From Pirellulales bacterium (GTDB lineage Bacteria; Planctomycetota; Planctomycetia; Pirellulales; JAIMBC01), in NCBI GenBank assembly GCA_023511675.1, contig JAIMBC010000022.1, forward strand, positions 1 through 33,859: a stretch of DNA of 33,859 nt. The letters are read 5' to 3'. Both the position numbers and the translations under genes were made by a program. A model generated the notes under the pieces. The model ran no database searches and was not told the DNA's origin. It saw only the letters and a program-made list of their open reading frames with translations. Each line of letters begins with the position of its first letter. Within the stretch, counting starts at the first letter, position 1. This document shows positions 8,891 through 16,379 of this stretch, piece by piece.

Positions 8891-10330
8891 ATGCCCCAGC
8901 CCGCTAGCTTACGTGCCCGCACCAAGATTGTGGCCACCGTGGGCCCGGCATGCCGCTCACCCGAGATGCTGCGCGAACTGGTCTTGGCCGGCGTGGACGT
9001 GTTCCGCCTCAACATGGCCCACGGCAGCCTGGAGGATCACACAGCCATCGTGCATGACCTGCGCCGGCTGAGCGCGGAGCTGGCCCATCCGCTGGCCATA
9101 CTGGCCGACCTGGCCGGCCCCAAGATCCGCCTGGGGGAACTCGTCGGCGGCCAGGTCGAGTGCCGCCAAGGAGAAGAGGTACGGTTTGTCAGGGGCGGCG
9201 TCGCCTCGGCAGCCGACGAACTGGTTTGCACCTACGAACGCCTGCTCGACGAGCTGGCACCCGGAGACCGCATCATGCTGGCCGATGGCACGGTCAGCCT
9301 GATCGTCGAGCAGGTCACGGCGGCCGAAGCACGCTGCCGCGTGGTGCAGCCCGGCATCGTTCGTACTCGACAGGGCGTCAATCTCCCAGGCGTGCAGATC
9401 AGCCTGCCCGCGCTGAGCGACACGGACCGCAACCACGCCGTGTGGGCCGCACAGGCAGGCGTCGACTACGTGAGCCTCAGCTTCGTGCGTGCGCCGCAAG
9501 AGGTGCTCGAGCTGAAGCAGCTCTTGCGCCGGCACGGCAGCAGCACCCGCGTGGTGGCCAAGATCGAGAAACCGGAAGCGGTCCAGCGCATGGAAGAGAT
9601 CGTCCAGGTGGCGGATGCGGTCATGGTGGCCCGCGGGGACCTGGGCGTCGAGGTCGACATCGCTCGCGTGCCGGTGGTGCAAAAGCAGATTGTGGCCGCC
9701 TGCCGCCGTCATCACAAGCCGGTGATCGTCGCCACGCAGATGCTCGATAGCATGCAGCGCAACCGGCAGCCGACCCGCGCGGAAGCCTCGGATGTGGCCA
9801 ACGCCATTCTCGATGGCTGCGACGCCTGCATGCTTTCGGGAGAAACTGCGGTGGGCGAACATCCGCGCGCCGCCGTCGAAATGATGAACCGCATCGCCCT
9901 GGCAACCGAACCGCTCTTGGCCGAGCGCGAAGCCGAGGAACGCGACGCCGTTGCCATCGAGGATCTGCACGAGGTAACACGCGCCGTGGTGCACGGCGTG
10001 CAATTCATTGCCCGCCGGCTGGGTGCCCGGCTGCTGGTGGTGGCCACGCACAGCGGTGCCACGGCCCTGGCCCTCTCCAAGCAGCGCACGGGGCTGCCCA
10101 TCCTCGCCGTCACCGACAATGAAGCGGCCCTGCGGCAGATGTGCCTCTACTGGGGCGTCACTCCCCTGGCCGGCGCCCCCGCGCGCGATAGCGCCAAGAT
10201 TCTTGCCCACGCCACCGCCTGGGGAGTGGAGAAAGGTTTTCTCGCCAGCGGAGACCGCCTGATCTTTGTCAGCGGTATCGGCCTGGCCGCCGCGGGACAC
10301 AACATGCTGGTGGTGCACGAGATCGCATGA
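8891..10330 (+). CDS. pyk: Pyruvate kinase
   Basis: Converts phosphoenolpyruvate and ADP to pyruvate and ATP in the last step of glycolysis; cytoplasmic, 479 residues, typical length. Domain A contains RTKIVATVGPA (10-20), the active-site Arg39/Asn41 segment, AKIEKPEA with catalytic Lys224 and metal ligand Glu226, GDLGVE with Asp250, and MLSGETA (314-320). Domain B is about residues 80-170, and the C-terminal domain begins near 355. The usual NFSHG is NMAHG here (residues 41-45), so the Ser that binds K+ in muscle enzyme is Ala43. ATG 8891 is chosen because the family N-terminus starts there. Its stop overlaps the start of the next gene (ATGA at 10327), implying translational coupling. Confidence 0.97.
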   Translation: MPQPASLRARTKIVATVGPACRSPEMLRELVLAGVDVFRLNMAHGSLEDHTAIVHDLRRLSAELAHPLAILADLAGPKIRLGELVGGQVECRQGEEVRFVRGGVASAADELVCTYERLLDELAPGDRIMLADGTVSLIVEQVTAAEARCRVVQPGIVRTRQGVNLPGVQISLPALSDTDRNHAVWAAQAGVDYVSLSFVRAPQEVLELKQLLRRHGSSTRVVAKIEKPEAVQRMEEIVQVADAVMVARGDLGVEVDIARVPVVQKQIVAACRRHHKPVIVATQMLDSMQRNRQPTRAEASDVANAILDGCDACMLSGETAVGEHPRAAVEMMNRIALATEPLLAEREAEERDAVAIEDLHEVTRAVVHGVQFIARRLGARLLVVATHSGATALALSKQRTGLPILAVTDNEAALRQMCLYWGVTPLAGAPARDSAKILAHATAWGVEKGFLASGDRLIFVSGIGLAAAGHNMLVVHEIA

Positions 10331-11046
10331 GAATTCTGGCCATCGACGTGGGGGGCTCGAACGTCAAGCTCAACCTCTGCGGTGAGGAGTTGGTGCGCAA
10401 GTTCCCTTCGGGCAAGCAACTCACACCCACTCGCTTTGTCGAGCAGGTGCGTGCCCTCACCGGCGATTGGTGCTACGACGCCATTTCCATCGGCGTGCCG
10501 GGGCCTGTGTTCGGCAACGTGGTCCGGACACAGCCTGTCAATCTGGGACCGGGCTGGGCCGGCGTGGAGCTGGGGCGATACTTCGATTGCCCCGTGCGCG
10601 TGATGAACGACGCTGCCATGCAAGCCCTGGGCAGCTATCAGGGCGGCCGCATGCTGTTTCTGGGCCTTGGTACCGGCCTGGGATCAGCGCTGGTGGTCGA
10701 ACGCGTGGTGGTACCGCTGGAGCTGGCGCACCTGCCGTACAAGAAGGGCCGCACCTTCGAGGATTACGTGGGCCTGCGCGGGTTGCAGCGGCTGGGCAAG
10801 CGCAAATGGGCGGAGGCCGTGGCCGACGTGGTCGCCCGGCTCACTGCCGCGTTATTGCCCGGTTACGTGGTGCTGGGAGGGGGCAACGTGAAGAAGCTGG
10901 CCGCGCTGCCTCCAGGAGTGCTGCGCGGCAGCAATCGCAACGCCTTTCTTGGTGCGCGGCGCATGTGGGAAGACTATCGATGGGATCCTGCGTCCTCTGC
11001 TGCTGACGCGTCCCCCTGCCAGTCCACGGATGCACGGTGCTCCTAG
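10327..11046 (+). CDS. ROK-family kinase, polyphosphate glucokinase-like
   Basis: A 239-residue sugar kinase. IDVGGSNVK (6-14) is the phosphate-1 loop, MNDAAMQALG (93-102) holds catalytic Asp95, and LGTGLGS (114-120) is the phosphate-2 loop. Glu132 and His135 in ELAHLPYKKG match the sugar-binding E-x-x-H. Most ROK kinases have a Cys-rich zinc motif after this point. Here it is absent, as in polyphosphate glucokinases (PpgK), and the following TFEDYVG plus GGGNVKK resemble PpgK. The likely reaction is glucose to glucose-6-phosphate using polyphosphate and/or ATP; donor choice is inferred. It overlaps pyk by 4 nt, placing two ends of glycolysis in one transcript. The last ~15 residues look like a non-conserved tail. 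Confidence 0.8.
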   Translation: MRILAIDVGGSNVKLNLCGEELVRKFPSGKQLTPTRFVEQVRALTGDWCYDAISIGVPGPVFGNVVRTQPVNLGPGWAGVELGRYFDCPVRVMNDAAMQALGSYQGGRMLFLGLGTGLGSALVVERVVVPLELAHLPYKKGRTFEDYVGLRGLQRLGKRKWAEAVADVVARLTAALLPGYVVLGGGNVKKLAALPPGVLRGSNRNAFLGARRMWEDYRWDPASSAADASPCQSTDARCS

Positions 11047-11048
11047 AA

Positions 11049-11191
11049 GCGAACGCGCCGAGTGACCGCTGGTGAACACCGTGACGTTGGTCGAGACGCC
11101 CTGCGAACAACGAAGGCGCGGGGTGACCGGCTGTGCAGAATTTGGCAACCGCGCGTGTCCTCTGCTAACAGCGAACGCGCGGGGTGACCGC
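11049..11191. repeat. Three ~22-nt boxes at exact 61-nt spacing
   Basis: Three related boxes begin at 11049/50, 11111 and 11172, spaced exactly 61 nt apart. The core of the third is CGAACGCGCGGGGTGACCG; the first and second differ at two or three positions. The two downstream boxes also share a preceding CTGC-AACA stretch, so the unit may be about 30 nt. The intervening segments are unrelated. They fill the 306-bp gap (11047-11352) between two convergent genes, starting directly after the stop of the ROK kinase. The rest of the gap to 11352 shows no gene. The period resembles a CRISPR array, but copies are too few and too diverged to call one, and no cas gene is present. Confidence 0.7.
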
Positions 11192-11352
11192 GAACAGCAC
11201 GTGCGGTATGCATGCAGCTCGCCTACCCCGCTCAGGCCTGTGGGGCCAGAGGCCGCACGCCGCTCTCTTCTACACACAAGTGCGGCCGCGGCTGATTCGC
11301 TTCCGCCCGCGGAGCCAGCGAGGAATGGCCATCCCACATCCCCCCGGCCGGC

Positions 11353-12846
11353 CTACTCTTGCACGTGGAGCAAGAACTTCTTTTCCTGGGCCGCGGCTTG
11401 CCGGTTGTAATCTCGGACGCGCACTCGGAATTCGAACCTGCCGTTCTCTCCCGCCACGCCGTGCAGCTCGCCCGAATAGGCATCAAGCTGGAATCCCGGA
11501 GGCAGCGTATCCTGGCCCGAGGCCAGCTCCCAGTCATAGAAGGGTATGCCGCCGCTGGCACGCAGGCGCACCCGGTAAGGCTCGCCCTTTCGAGCTGCCG
11601 GCAAACTGTCTGTCTCGATGGTCAGCGGAGCGAACGCCGAGGTGGGCCGCAGCCGATGGCCGACCGCCTGTGCCAAAAGCAGGTCGGCCTTCGTGATCAG
11701 CCAGCGGCCCCGCGGCATCTCGCCATGATACTCGTTGCCGAAGGCCCCTCGGCGGCTGGCCGGATCCACCGTGCCGGGGAAATGCTCCGAGCGGTCGATA
11801 CGCGGGGCTGCCCCCAGGTACTCGGCAACCCGCTCGTCCTCGAGCACGCCGCGCTCCTTGGCTCTGCGAAACAGCGGGTAGCCCGCATTCGAAAACAACG
11901 CATGCCCCATCTCATGGTGCACAATCGAGTACAGGTCGTTCGGCACATCTCGCAGATTCGTGGCACGCCACCACTCGGCATCGTCGAGCGAGACCAGCCA
12001 GCCAAGCTCGTTGTAGTTGCCGCGCGTTTCCACCTCCACGCCGCCCGAACGCCGCAGCGGCAACTGTTTGCCGCCAACCGACTGGAATCCGCCGGCCCGC
12101 GAAGGCTCGCCCCCCGATCTCAGCTCCACCCCCTGAATCCCGTAAACATAGAGCAAGAATCCCGTGTACTCCGTGGCGTTCGCCACGTGCTTGCCATTGA
12201 TGAAACCGTCGGGATTCCAGATGAACGTCTGTTCCGCGCCGGCGGCTATGGGGTCCAGCCCCGTGCCGTCCAAGAAGTACATCCAGTCCTGCATGGCCTG
12301 GATCACCACCCGCCGCCGCATGTCGTCTTCAAAAAAACCGGTCTGGTCGTGGGAGAAATCGACCATTGCCGGGAAACCGCTGCCTTCGCTACGGTCCTGG
12401 TCGACGACGTGGATAGGCAACTGCAAGCTCCAGGAGACACCAGTCGAGTCGTGCCACTCGAGCTTCAGTTCGTGGACCTCGTCCTCCCCGTCACGGTCAG
12501 GAAAGATCGAGACGAGCACAGAACGACGGCCGTGCTCGCCGATGGCGATTTCTTTGTGCGGACCGTGCGGCCCGGCCTGGCTGGGCAGGTTGAAGTACAA
12601 ACGCGGCTCGGCCGCAGAGAGGACTGCGCGGGCAGGCAACGCCGCACCCTCCGGCGGCCCGATCACGATCTCCATGGCAGGATTGGCCAGGTACCCCTCC
12701 CAATCGACCAGTACCAGAGCGTGCTCCGCGTCCAGGCGACGGCCGAAAACGTCTTCGACCAGAGGGGCGTTCGACGTCTGGCCCAACCCTGGAAGGCAGA
12801 CAGCCAGAACCATCCCACCGGAAAGGAGGCAGCAAGAACGGGTCAT
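11353..12846 (-). CDS. Secreted HEMGH metalloprotease-like protein with Ig-like C-terminal domain
   Basis: About 497 residues. It starts with a signal-peptide-like sequence (Cys/Leu/Gly-rich to about residue 24). The HExxH zinc site, HHEMGHALF, is at about residues 310-318. The Asp/Trp-rich stretch before it and a later EHFPGTVDP (about residue 355) could provide the third ligand. Residues about 415-497 (ETDSLP to the end, including LPPGFQLDAYSGELHG) look like the putative Ig/cadherin-like fold often found in planctomycete secreted proteins. The function is probably an extracytoplasmic peptidase, but the exact family is not recognised. The frame could begin at GTG 12852; ATG 12846 is chosen. 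No clear Shine-Dalgarno is visible. TlpA lies 127 nt upstream on the same strand. Confidence 0.75.
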   Translation of the reverse strand: MTRSCCLLSGGMVLAVCLPGLGQTSNAPLVEDVFGRRLDAEHALVLVDWEGYLANPAMEIVIGPPEGAALPARAVLSAAEPRLYFNLPSQAGPHGPHKEIAIGEHGRRSVLVSIFPDRDGEDEVHELKLEWHDSTGVSWSLQLPIHVVDQDRSEGSGFPAMVDFSHDQTGFFEDDMRRRVVIQAMQDWMYFLDGTGLDPIAAGAEQTFIWNPDGFINGKHVANATEYTGFLLYVYGIQGVELRSGGEPSRAGGFQSVGGKQLPLRRSGGVEVETRGNYNELGWLVSLDDAEWWRATNLRDVPNDLYSIVHHEMGHALFSNAGYPLFRRAKERGVLEDERVAEYLGAAPRIDRSEHFPGTVDPASRRGAFGNEYHGEMPRGRWLITKADLLLAQAVGHRLRPTSAFAPLTIETDSLPAARKGEPYRVRLRASGGIPFYDWELASGQDTLPPGFQLDAYSGELHGVAGENGRFEFRVRVRDYNRQAAAQEKKFLLHVQE

Positions 12847-12900
12847 GCACACACTCTAGCAGAACTCGGCGTAACGAAGGTGTTGCAGTGGTGGCGGCCC

Positions 12901-12956
12901 GCCGCCTTGCGGCGGCAGCTCGTGTAGCGGCAGCTCGTGTAGTGGCCGCACACGAG
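12901..12956. repeat. Two hairpins and a perfect 15-nt tandem duplication
   Basis: A GCCGCC/GGCGGC stem with a TTGC loop lies at 12901-12916. CGGCAGCTCGTGTAG then occurs twice in tandem (12913-12927 and 12928-12942). The second copy can pair with ACACGAG at 12950-12956, a 7-bp stem with a 9-nt loop. It sits just after the tlpA stop on the minus strand and could act as its terminator, though no T-run follows. Confidence 0.5.
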
Positions 12957-12973
12957 GCCCAAGCGCGCTGCCG

Positions 12974-13615
12974 CTAGCCGGCCGCTTCGTCAAGCAGCGT
13001 GCGTACCAGGTGCTCCAGGACCGTTTCATCTCCGGGCGTGTAACCCACGATCACGCCGCGGATCACACCTTTGGCATCGACCACCAAGGTGGTTGGATAG
13101 CCGTCGAAGCCGATGGTGCGGTCCACCTCCGCTCTTGCTTGGTTGTCGGGATCCCAGTACACGGGCAGTTCTGCCTGCTGGCTTTGCAAAAAGTCGGCGG
13201 TCTCTTGCCGCAGCTCAGACTCCACATTTGAGCCGCAGGAGACGGCTACCAGGCGGAATCGCGGTTCCGAGGCCAGCTTCTTCCCCAGCGCCACCAGGTG
13301 CGGAAACTCTCGACGGCACGGCGGGCACCACGTCCCCCAGAAGTTGATCACAGCCACATTGCCGCGCAGGGAGCTGGTGCTGACCTCCTTATTCGCACCA
13401 ACAAGAGGAGCAAAGCGCATGGCGGGCACCGGGCTACCCACCCCGGGATGAGAGGTCGCCTTGGATGTCGATCCGAGATTGGCCACGTATCGATAGCCAA
13501 AGTAGCCCACAGCGATCGAAACCAGCACGCCCGCCCACCACCAACGGGCGGATGAACAGCATGGTGTTTGCTGGGCCGGGCCAGACTCGGGCAACGTCTC
13601 TTCTGCTGGCTGCAT
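12974..13615 (-). CDS. TlpA-like membrane-anchored thioredoxin
   Basis: A 213-residue protein with a short cytoplasmic N-terminus, one membrane segment (about residues 25-45) and a thioredoxin fold outside the membrane. The active site is WCPPC (Cys97 and Cys100) within VINFWGTWCPPCRREFPHL. The cis-Pro loop is GYPTTLVVD. TlpA/ResA-like proteins reduce or form disulfides in exported proteins, often for cytochrome maturation; the specific client here is not known. ATG 13615 has AGGAG 8 nt upstream on the minus strand. It may share a transcript with the secreted metalloprotease-like gene downstream. Confidence 0.92.
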   Translation of the reverse strand: MQPAEETLPESGPAQQTPCCSSARWWWAGVLVSIAVGYFGYRYVANLGSTSKATSHPGVGSPVPAMRFAPLVGANKEVSTSSLRGNVAVINFWGTWCPPCRREFPHLVALGKKLASEPRFRLVAVSCGSNVESELRQETADFLQSQQAELPVYWDPDNQARAEVDRTIGFDGYPTTLVVDAKGVIRGVIVGYTPGDETVLEHLVRTLLDEAAG

Positions 13616-13780
13616 CGTCGCATCTCCTGCCGGTTAGGAAAGAGGGAGTGTGTTCCTGCCGTAGCCGCACGCACGATTCGAGTTCTGTTCCCATCATACG
13701 GCGGCGAAGGCAAAAAAGCATGCTCGTGAAAGGCACAATCGTGATGGCCGCATGGCTGGTGCGGCACGCCGGCAGAGGGC

Positions 13781-13892
13781 GGGGCACGCCGGCGTGTGCG
13801 GCGTGCCCCCTTGGCCTGTCGCTATGGAGAAGGGCACAGCGTCCCCGCATGCTGAACCCCGGCGTGTACGGCGTGCCCCTTGACCTGTTGCT
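13781..13892. repeat. Perfect 11-bp hairpin with a partial second copy
   Basis: GGGGCACGCCG (13781-13791) pairs perfectly with CGGCGTGCCCC (13799-13809) across a 7-nt loop. The right half and flanking bases (13791-13823) recur at 13861-13892 with a few changes: GGCGTGTRCGGCGTGCCCC, then a related TTGRCCTGTYGCT. A GCGGCACGCCGG at 13761 is a further fragment. They lie in a 397-bp divergent gap (13616-14012) with no gene I can support. The location between two divergent genes argues against a terminator; a dispersed intergenic repeat is more likely. Confidence 0.65.
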
Positions 13893-14012
13893 GCGGCCGA
13901 TGTACTGCTGGGAGAGTGTTGCCGGTTGTGAGGCGACAGCGGCGGTGTGCCCCATACCGGCTGGCCAACCTTTCTGAAGTATGCCGTGCCTAACCGTCGG
14001 TGAGCTGCTTGC

Positions 14013-14768
14013 ATGTCACCCCCAGCGGGCACCTGGAGCCAGGTACACGTGGCCGGCCACGTGTGCGACCTGTACGATCCTCCCCAGCCCAACGCCCATG
14101 CGCAGGCGGTGGTTTACCTGCATGGCGTGCACCTGGTGCCGCTGGTGGGCAACGCTGCGTTCTGCCGCCAGTTCGATAAGCATGGGCTGCGGGTCATTTG
14201 CCCTCATACGGGGCGGAGCTGGTGGACGGACCGCATCTGCCCCGATTTCGATCGCGCCATCACGGCCGAGAAGTACGTGCTGGAGCATGTGCTTCCCTAC
14301 ATCCACTCCCGCTGGGGGGCCGCCGCGCCGCAGGTGGCGCTGCTGGGCACCAGCATGGGAGGGCAGGGTGCCCTGCGTCTGGCGTTCAAGTATCCGCAGA
14401 GGTTTCCCGTGGTGGCGGCGCTGGCGCCGGCAATCGACTATTACATTCGCTTCAACGACCCGGAAGAAGAGACGCTTTCCGCCATGTATCAGGATGCGGA
14501 GGCTGCCCGGCAAGATTCGGCCACGCTGCACGTGCATCCGCTGAACTGGCCGCGGCACATCTGGTTCGCGGCGGATCCGCAGGACGATCGCTGGCACGCC
14601 AGCTCCTTCAAGCTGCACACCAAGCTTGCTTCTCTGGGCATTCCGCACGAGTGCGATCTGGAGACCTCGCATGGGGGCCACTCCTGGGAGTACTACAACT
14701 TCATGGCCCCGCGCGCCATCGAGTTTCTTGCCGCTCGATTGGAACGCGAGCGGCTCCGTATCGTGTAG
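14013..14768 (+). CDS. Alpha/beta hydrolase, esterase-D-like
   Basis: A 251-residue cytoplasmic hydrolase without a signal peptide. The nucleophile elbow GTSMGG gives Ser114, and an HG oxyanion-loop motif is at residues 37-38 (VVYLHG). The late HGGHSWEYY supplies His223. The acid is probably Asp188 or Asp191 in AADPQDD. The overall pattern matches the putative esterase family that includes esterase D and antigen 85. A carboxylester substrate is likely, but which one cannot be told. It starts at ATG 14013. It ends 23 nt before cinA on the same strand, so the two are probably cotranscribed. Confidence 0.82.
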   Translation: MSPPAGTWSQVHVAGHVCDLYDPPQPNAHAQAVVYLHGVHLVPLVGNAAFCRQFDKHGLRVICPHTGRSWWTDRICPDFDRAITAEKYVLEHVLPYIHSRWGAAAPQVALLGTSMGGQGALRLAFKYPQRFPVVAALAPAIDYYIRFNDPEEETLSAMYQDAEAARQDSATLHVHPLNWPRHIWFAADPQDDRWHASSFKLHTKLASLGIPHECDLETSHGGHSWEYYNFMAPRAIEFLAARLERERLRIV

Positions 14769-14791
14769 CGCACGGAGCGACAAGCACCGAC

Positions 14792-16060
14792 ATGCTGGCC
14801 GAAGTGATTGCCATCGGAGACGAGCTGACCAGCGGCCAGCGGCTGGATACGAATAGCCAATGGATCAGCCAGCGGCTGGGCGAGGCGGGGATCAGAGTGG
14901 GGTACCACACCACGGTGGGGGACGAGCTGGAGGCGGGCATGACCGCCTTTCGCACCGCCGTGGACCGCTGCGATCTGGTCATCTCGACCGGGGGACTCGG
15001 CCCCACGGCCGACGATCTGACGCGAGACGTGCTGGCGCGCGTGGCGGGTGTCGACCTGCTGCTGGATGAGGCGGTGCTGGAACATATTCGCTCGCTGTTT
15101 GCGCGGCGCGGCCGGCCGATGCCCGAACGCAACATGGTGCAAGCCATGTTCCCGCGTGGCAGCCGGGTAGTGCCCAATCCACACGGCACCGCGCCAGGTA
15201 TCGACCTGGAGATACCGCGGCCAGGCAGGGCGGCCTGCCGGGTGATTGCGCTGCCGGGCGTGCCGGCCGAGCTGTTCGAGATGTGGTCGGCCGCCGTAGC
15301 GCCCACTCTGGTACAGCCGCAAGGGCGTGGGCGCGTGATCTGCCATCGGCTGATCAAGTGTTTTGGGGTGGGCGAGAGCGAGCTGGAGGCAATGCTGCCG
15401 GATTTGATCCGCCGGGGGCGGAGCCCCAGCGTGGGCATTACAGTGAGCGAGGCCACGATCACGCTGCGGATCACGGCGGCGGGCAGCAGCGTGGCAGAGT
15501 GCCGTGCTGCCATGGGGCCGACCGAAGAGATCATCCACCGTGCCCTGGGCGACCTGGTGTTCGGTTACGAGCAGGATGAGCTGGAGCACGCCGTGTTGCG
15601 GCTGCTGTACCAGACGGGGGCCACGCTGGCGACGGCAGAGTGGGGTACGGCGGGCACGCTGGCTGGCTGGCTGGGAGAAGCGGCCGAGCCGGGTGCTTAT
15701 GTGGGCAGCGTGGTGGTGCGCAACTGGCCGGCGGCCGTGGCGGCCCTGGGCCTGCCGGCGGAGGCGGCCCTGGGGGCCGCGGCCAGCCGCGAAACAGCCC
15801 TAAGCATGGCTGCCGCCTGCCGCAAACAATTCGGGGCCGATTATGCCCTGGCCGTAGCGGCCTTCCCCACCGTGCCGGATGGGCACGAACCTCCCGAGCG
15901 CGTGCACTTTGCTGTCGCCGGCCCGGAAGGTCTCCGCGTCGATTCAGCACTGTTTGCGGGCCACCCTGCCGTGTTGAAGCCGCGTGCGGCCAAGCAGGCG
16001 CTGAACTTCTTGCGCCACCTCCTGCTGGCGCGTCTACGGTCGGGGAGGCCGGAAGGTTAG
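14792..16060 (+). CDS. cinA: CinA-family protein with degenerate C-terminal (PncC-like) domain
   Basis: A 422-residue protein. The N-terminal COG1058/MoCF-type domain is well conserved: IAIGDELTSGQRLDTNSQWI (7-26), STGGLGPTADDLTRD (65-79) and LPGVPAEL (154-161). In CinA this domain hydrolyses ADP-ribose-type pyrophosphates. The C-terminal domain (about 265-415) normally is an NMN deamidase with TAESCTGG. Here the motif reads TAEWGTAG (281-288), so the catalytic Ser is Trp284. By ungapped comparison the conserved Tyr and Lys of the next strand are also lost (VVVRNWPA), and the Gly-rich GIAGP loop is missing. Deamidase activity is therefore unlikely. ATG 14792 is used because it begins the family N-terminus; the longer open frame upstream overlaps the hydrolase. 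Confidence 0.9.
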   Translation: MLAEVIAIGDELTSGQRLDTNSQWISQRLGEAGIRVGYHTTVGDELEAGMTAFRTAVDRCDLVISTGGLGPTADDLTRDVLARVAGVDLLLDEAVLEHIRSLFARRGRPMPERNMVQAMFPRGSRVVPNPHGTAPGIDLEIPRPGRAACRVIALPGVPAELFEMWSAAVAPTLVQPQGRGRVICHRLIKCFGVGESELEAMLPDLIRRGRSPSVGITVSEATITLRITAAGSSVAECRAAMGPTEEIIHRALGDLVFGYEQDELEHAVLRLLYQTGATLATAEWGTAGTLAGWLGEAAEPGAYVGSVVVRNWPAAVAALGLPAEAALGAAASRETALSMAAACRKQFGADYALAVAAFPTVPDGHEPPERVHFAVAGPEGLRVDSALFAGHPAVLKPRAAKQALNFLRHLLLARLRSGRPEG

Positions 16061-16379
16061 CGCTGCGGGAGAGGCGCATCGAGGCCTGTTGGCGGCCGAG
16101 CACGCCCTGCAAGGGGCAGGCATGTTGGTGCTCCCCCGGCGGCGGGCGGCCGCGGGGGGGCGCAAGTGCGAGCGCGGGCCCGCATGGATCGGCTGGCCGG
16201 CCAGCAGCAGCCGCTTGACCATCTATGGCAGAGGGCCTATGTTGCGTGCTGCCCCTGTTGCTCCGGTTTGCGGCCGCCAGGGGGAGTGCCCGCGGTGTAC
16301 GGGGTGCTTCCCCGCGGCCGTTTGGCGTTAGGGCGGGGGGGGTGTTCTTTCACGAGTCACTAACTGCCTCTTGCATCCC
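16061..16379. other. Intergenic region upstream of serA
   Basis: 319 bp, very GC-rich, with G-runs at about 16152-16160 and 16333-16341. No gene is supported. It contains the candidate serA promoter listed separately. I saw no riboswitch-like structure. Confidence 0.5.
16215..16243 (+). promoter_or_regulatory. Candidate sigma70-type promoter for serA
   Basis: TTGACC (16215-16220) and TATGTT (16238-16243) are separated by 17 bp and match five and four of the six consensus bases. Transcription from about 16250 would leave a leader of about 130 nt before the serA ATG. This is the best pair in the gap; chance occurrence cannot be excluded. Confidence 0.35.

Noticed and set aside
8957-10318. Long minus-strand open frame (453 codons) opposite pyk
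   Set aside because: It is antisense to a fully conserved pyruvate kinase and has no family-like sequence; long antisense frames are expected at this GC content.
11049-11191. CRISPR array
   Set aside because: There are only three diverged boxes and no cas genes; real arrays have near-identical repeats.
13465-13977. Plus-strand frame (170 codons) across the tlpA start and its upstream gap
   Set aside because: It runs over the repeat region and the tlpA start; the apparent protein is a translation of the repeats.
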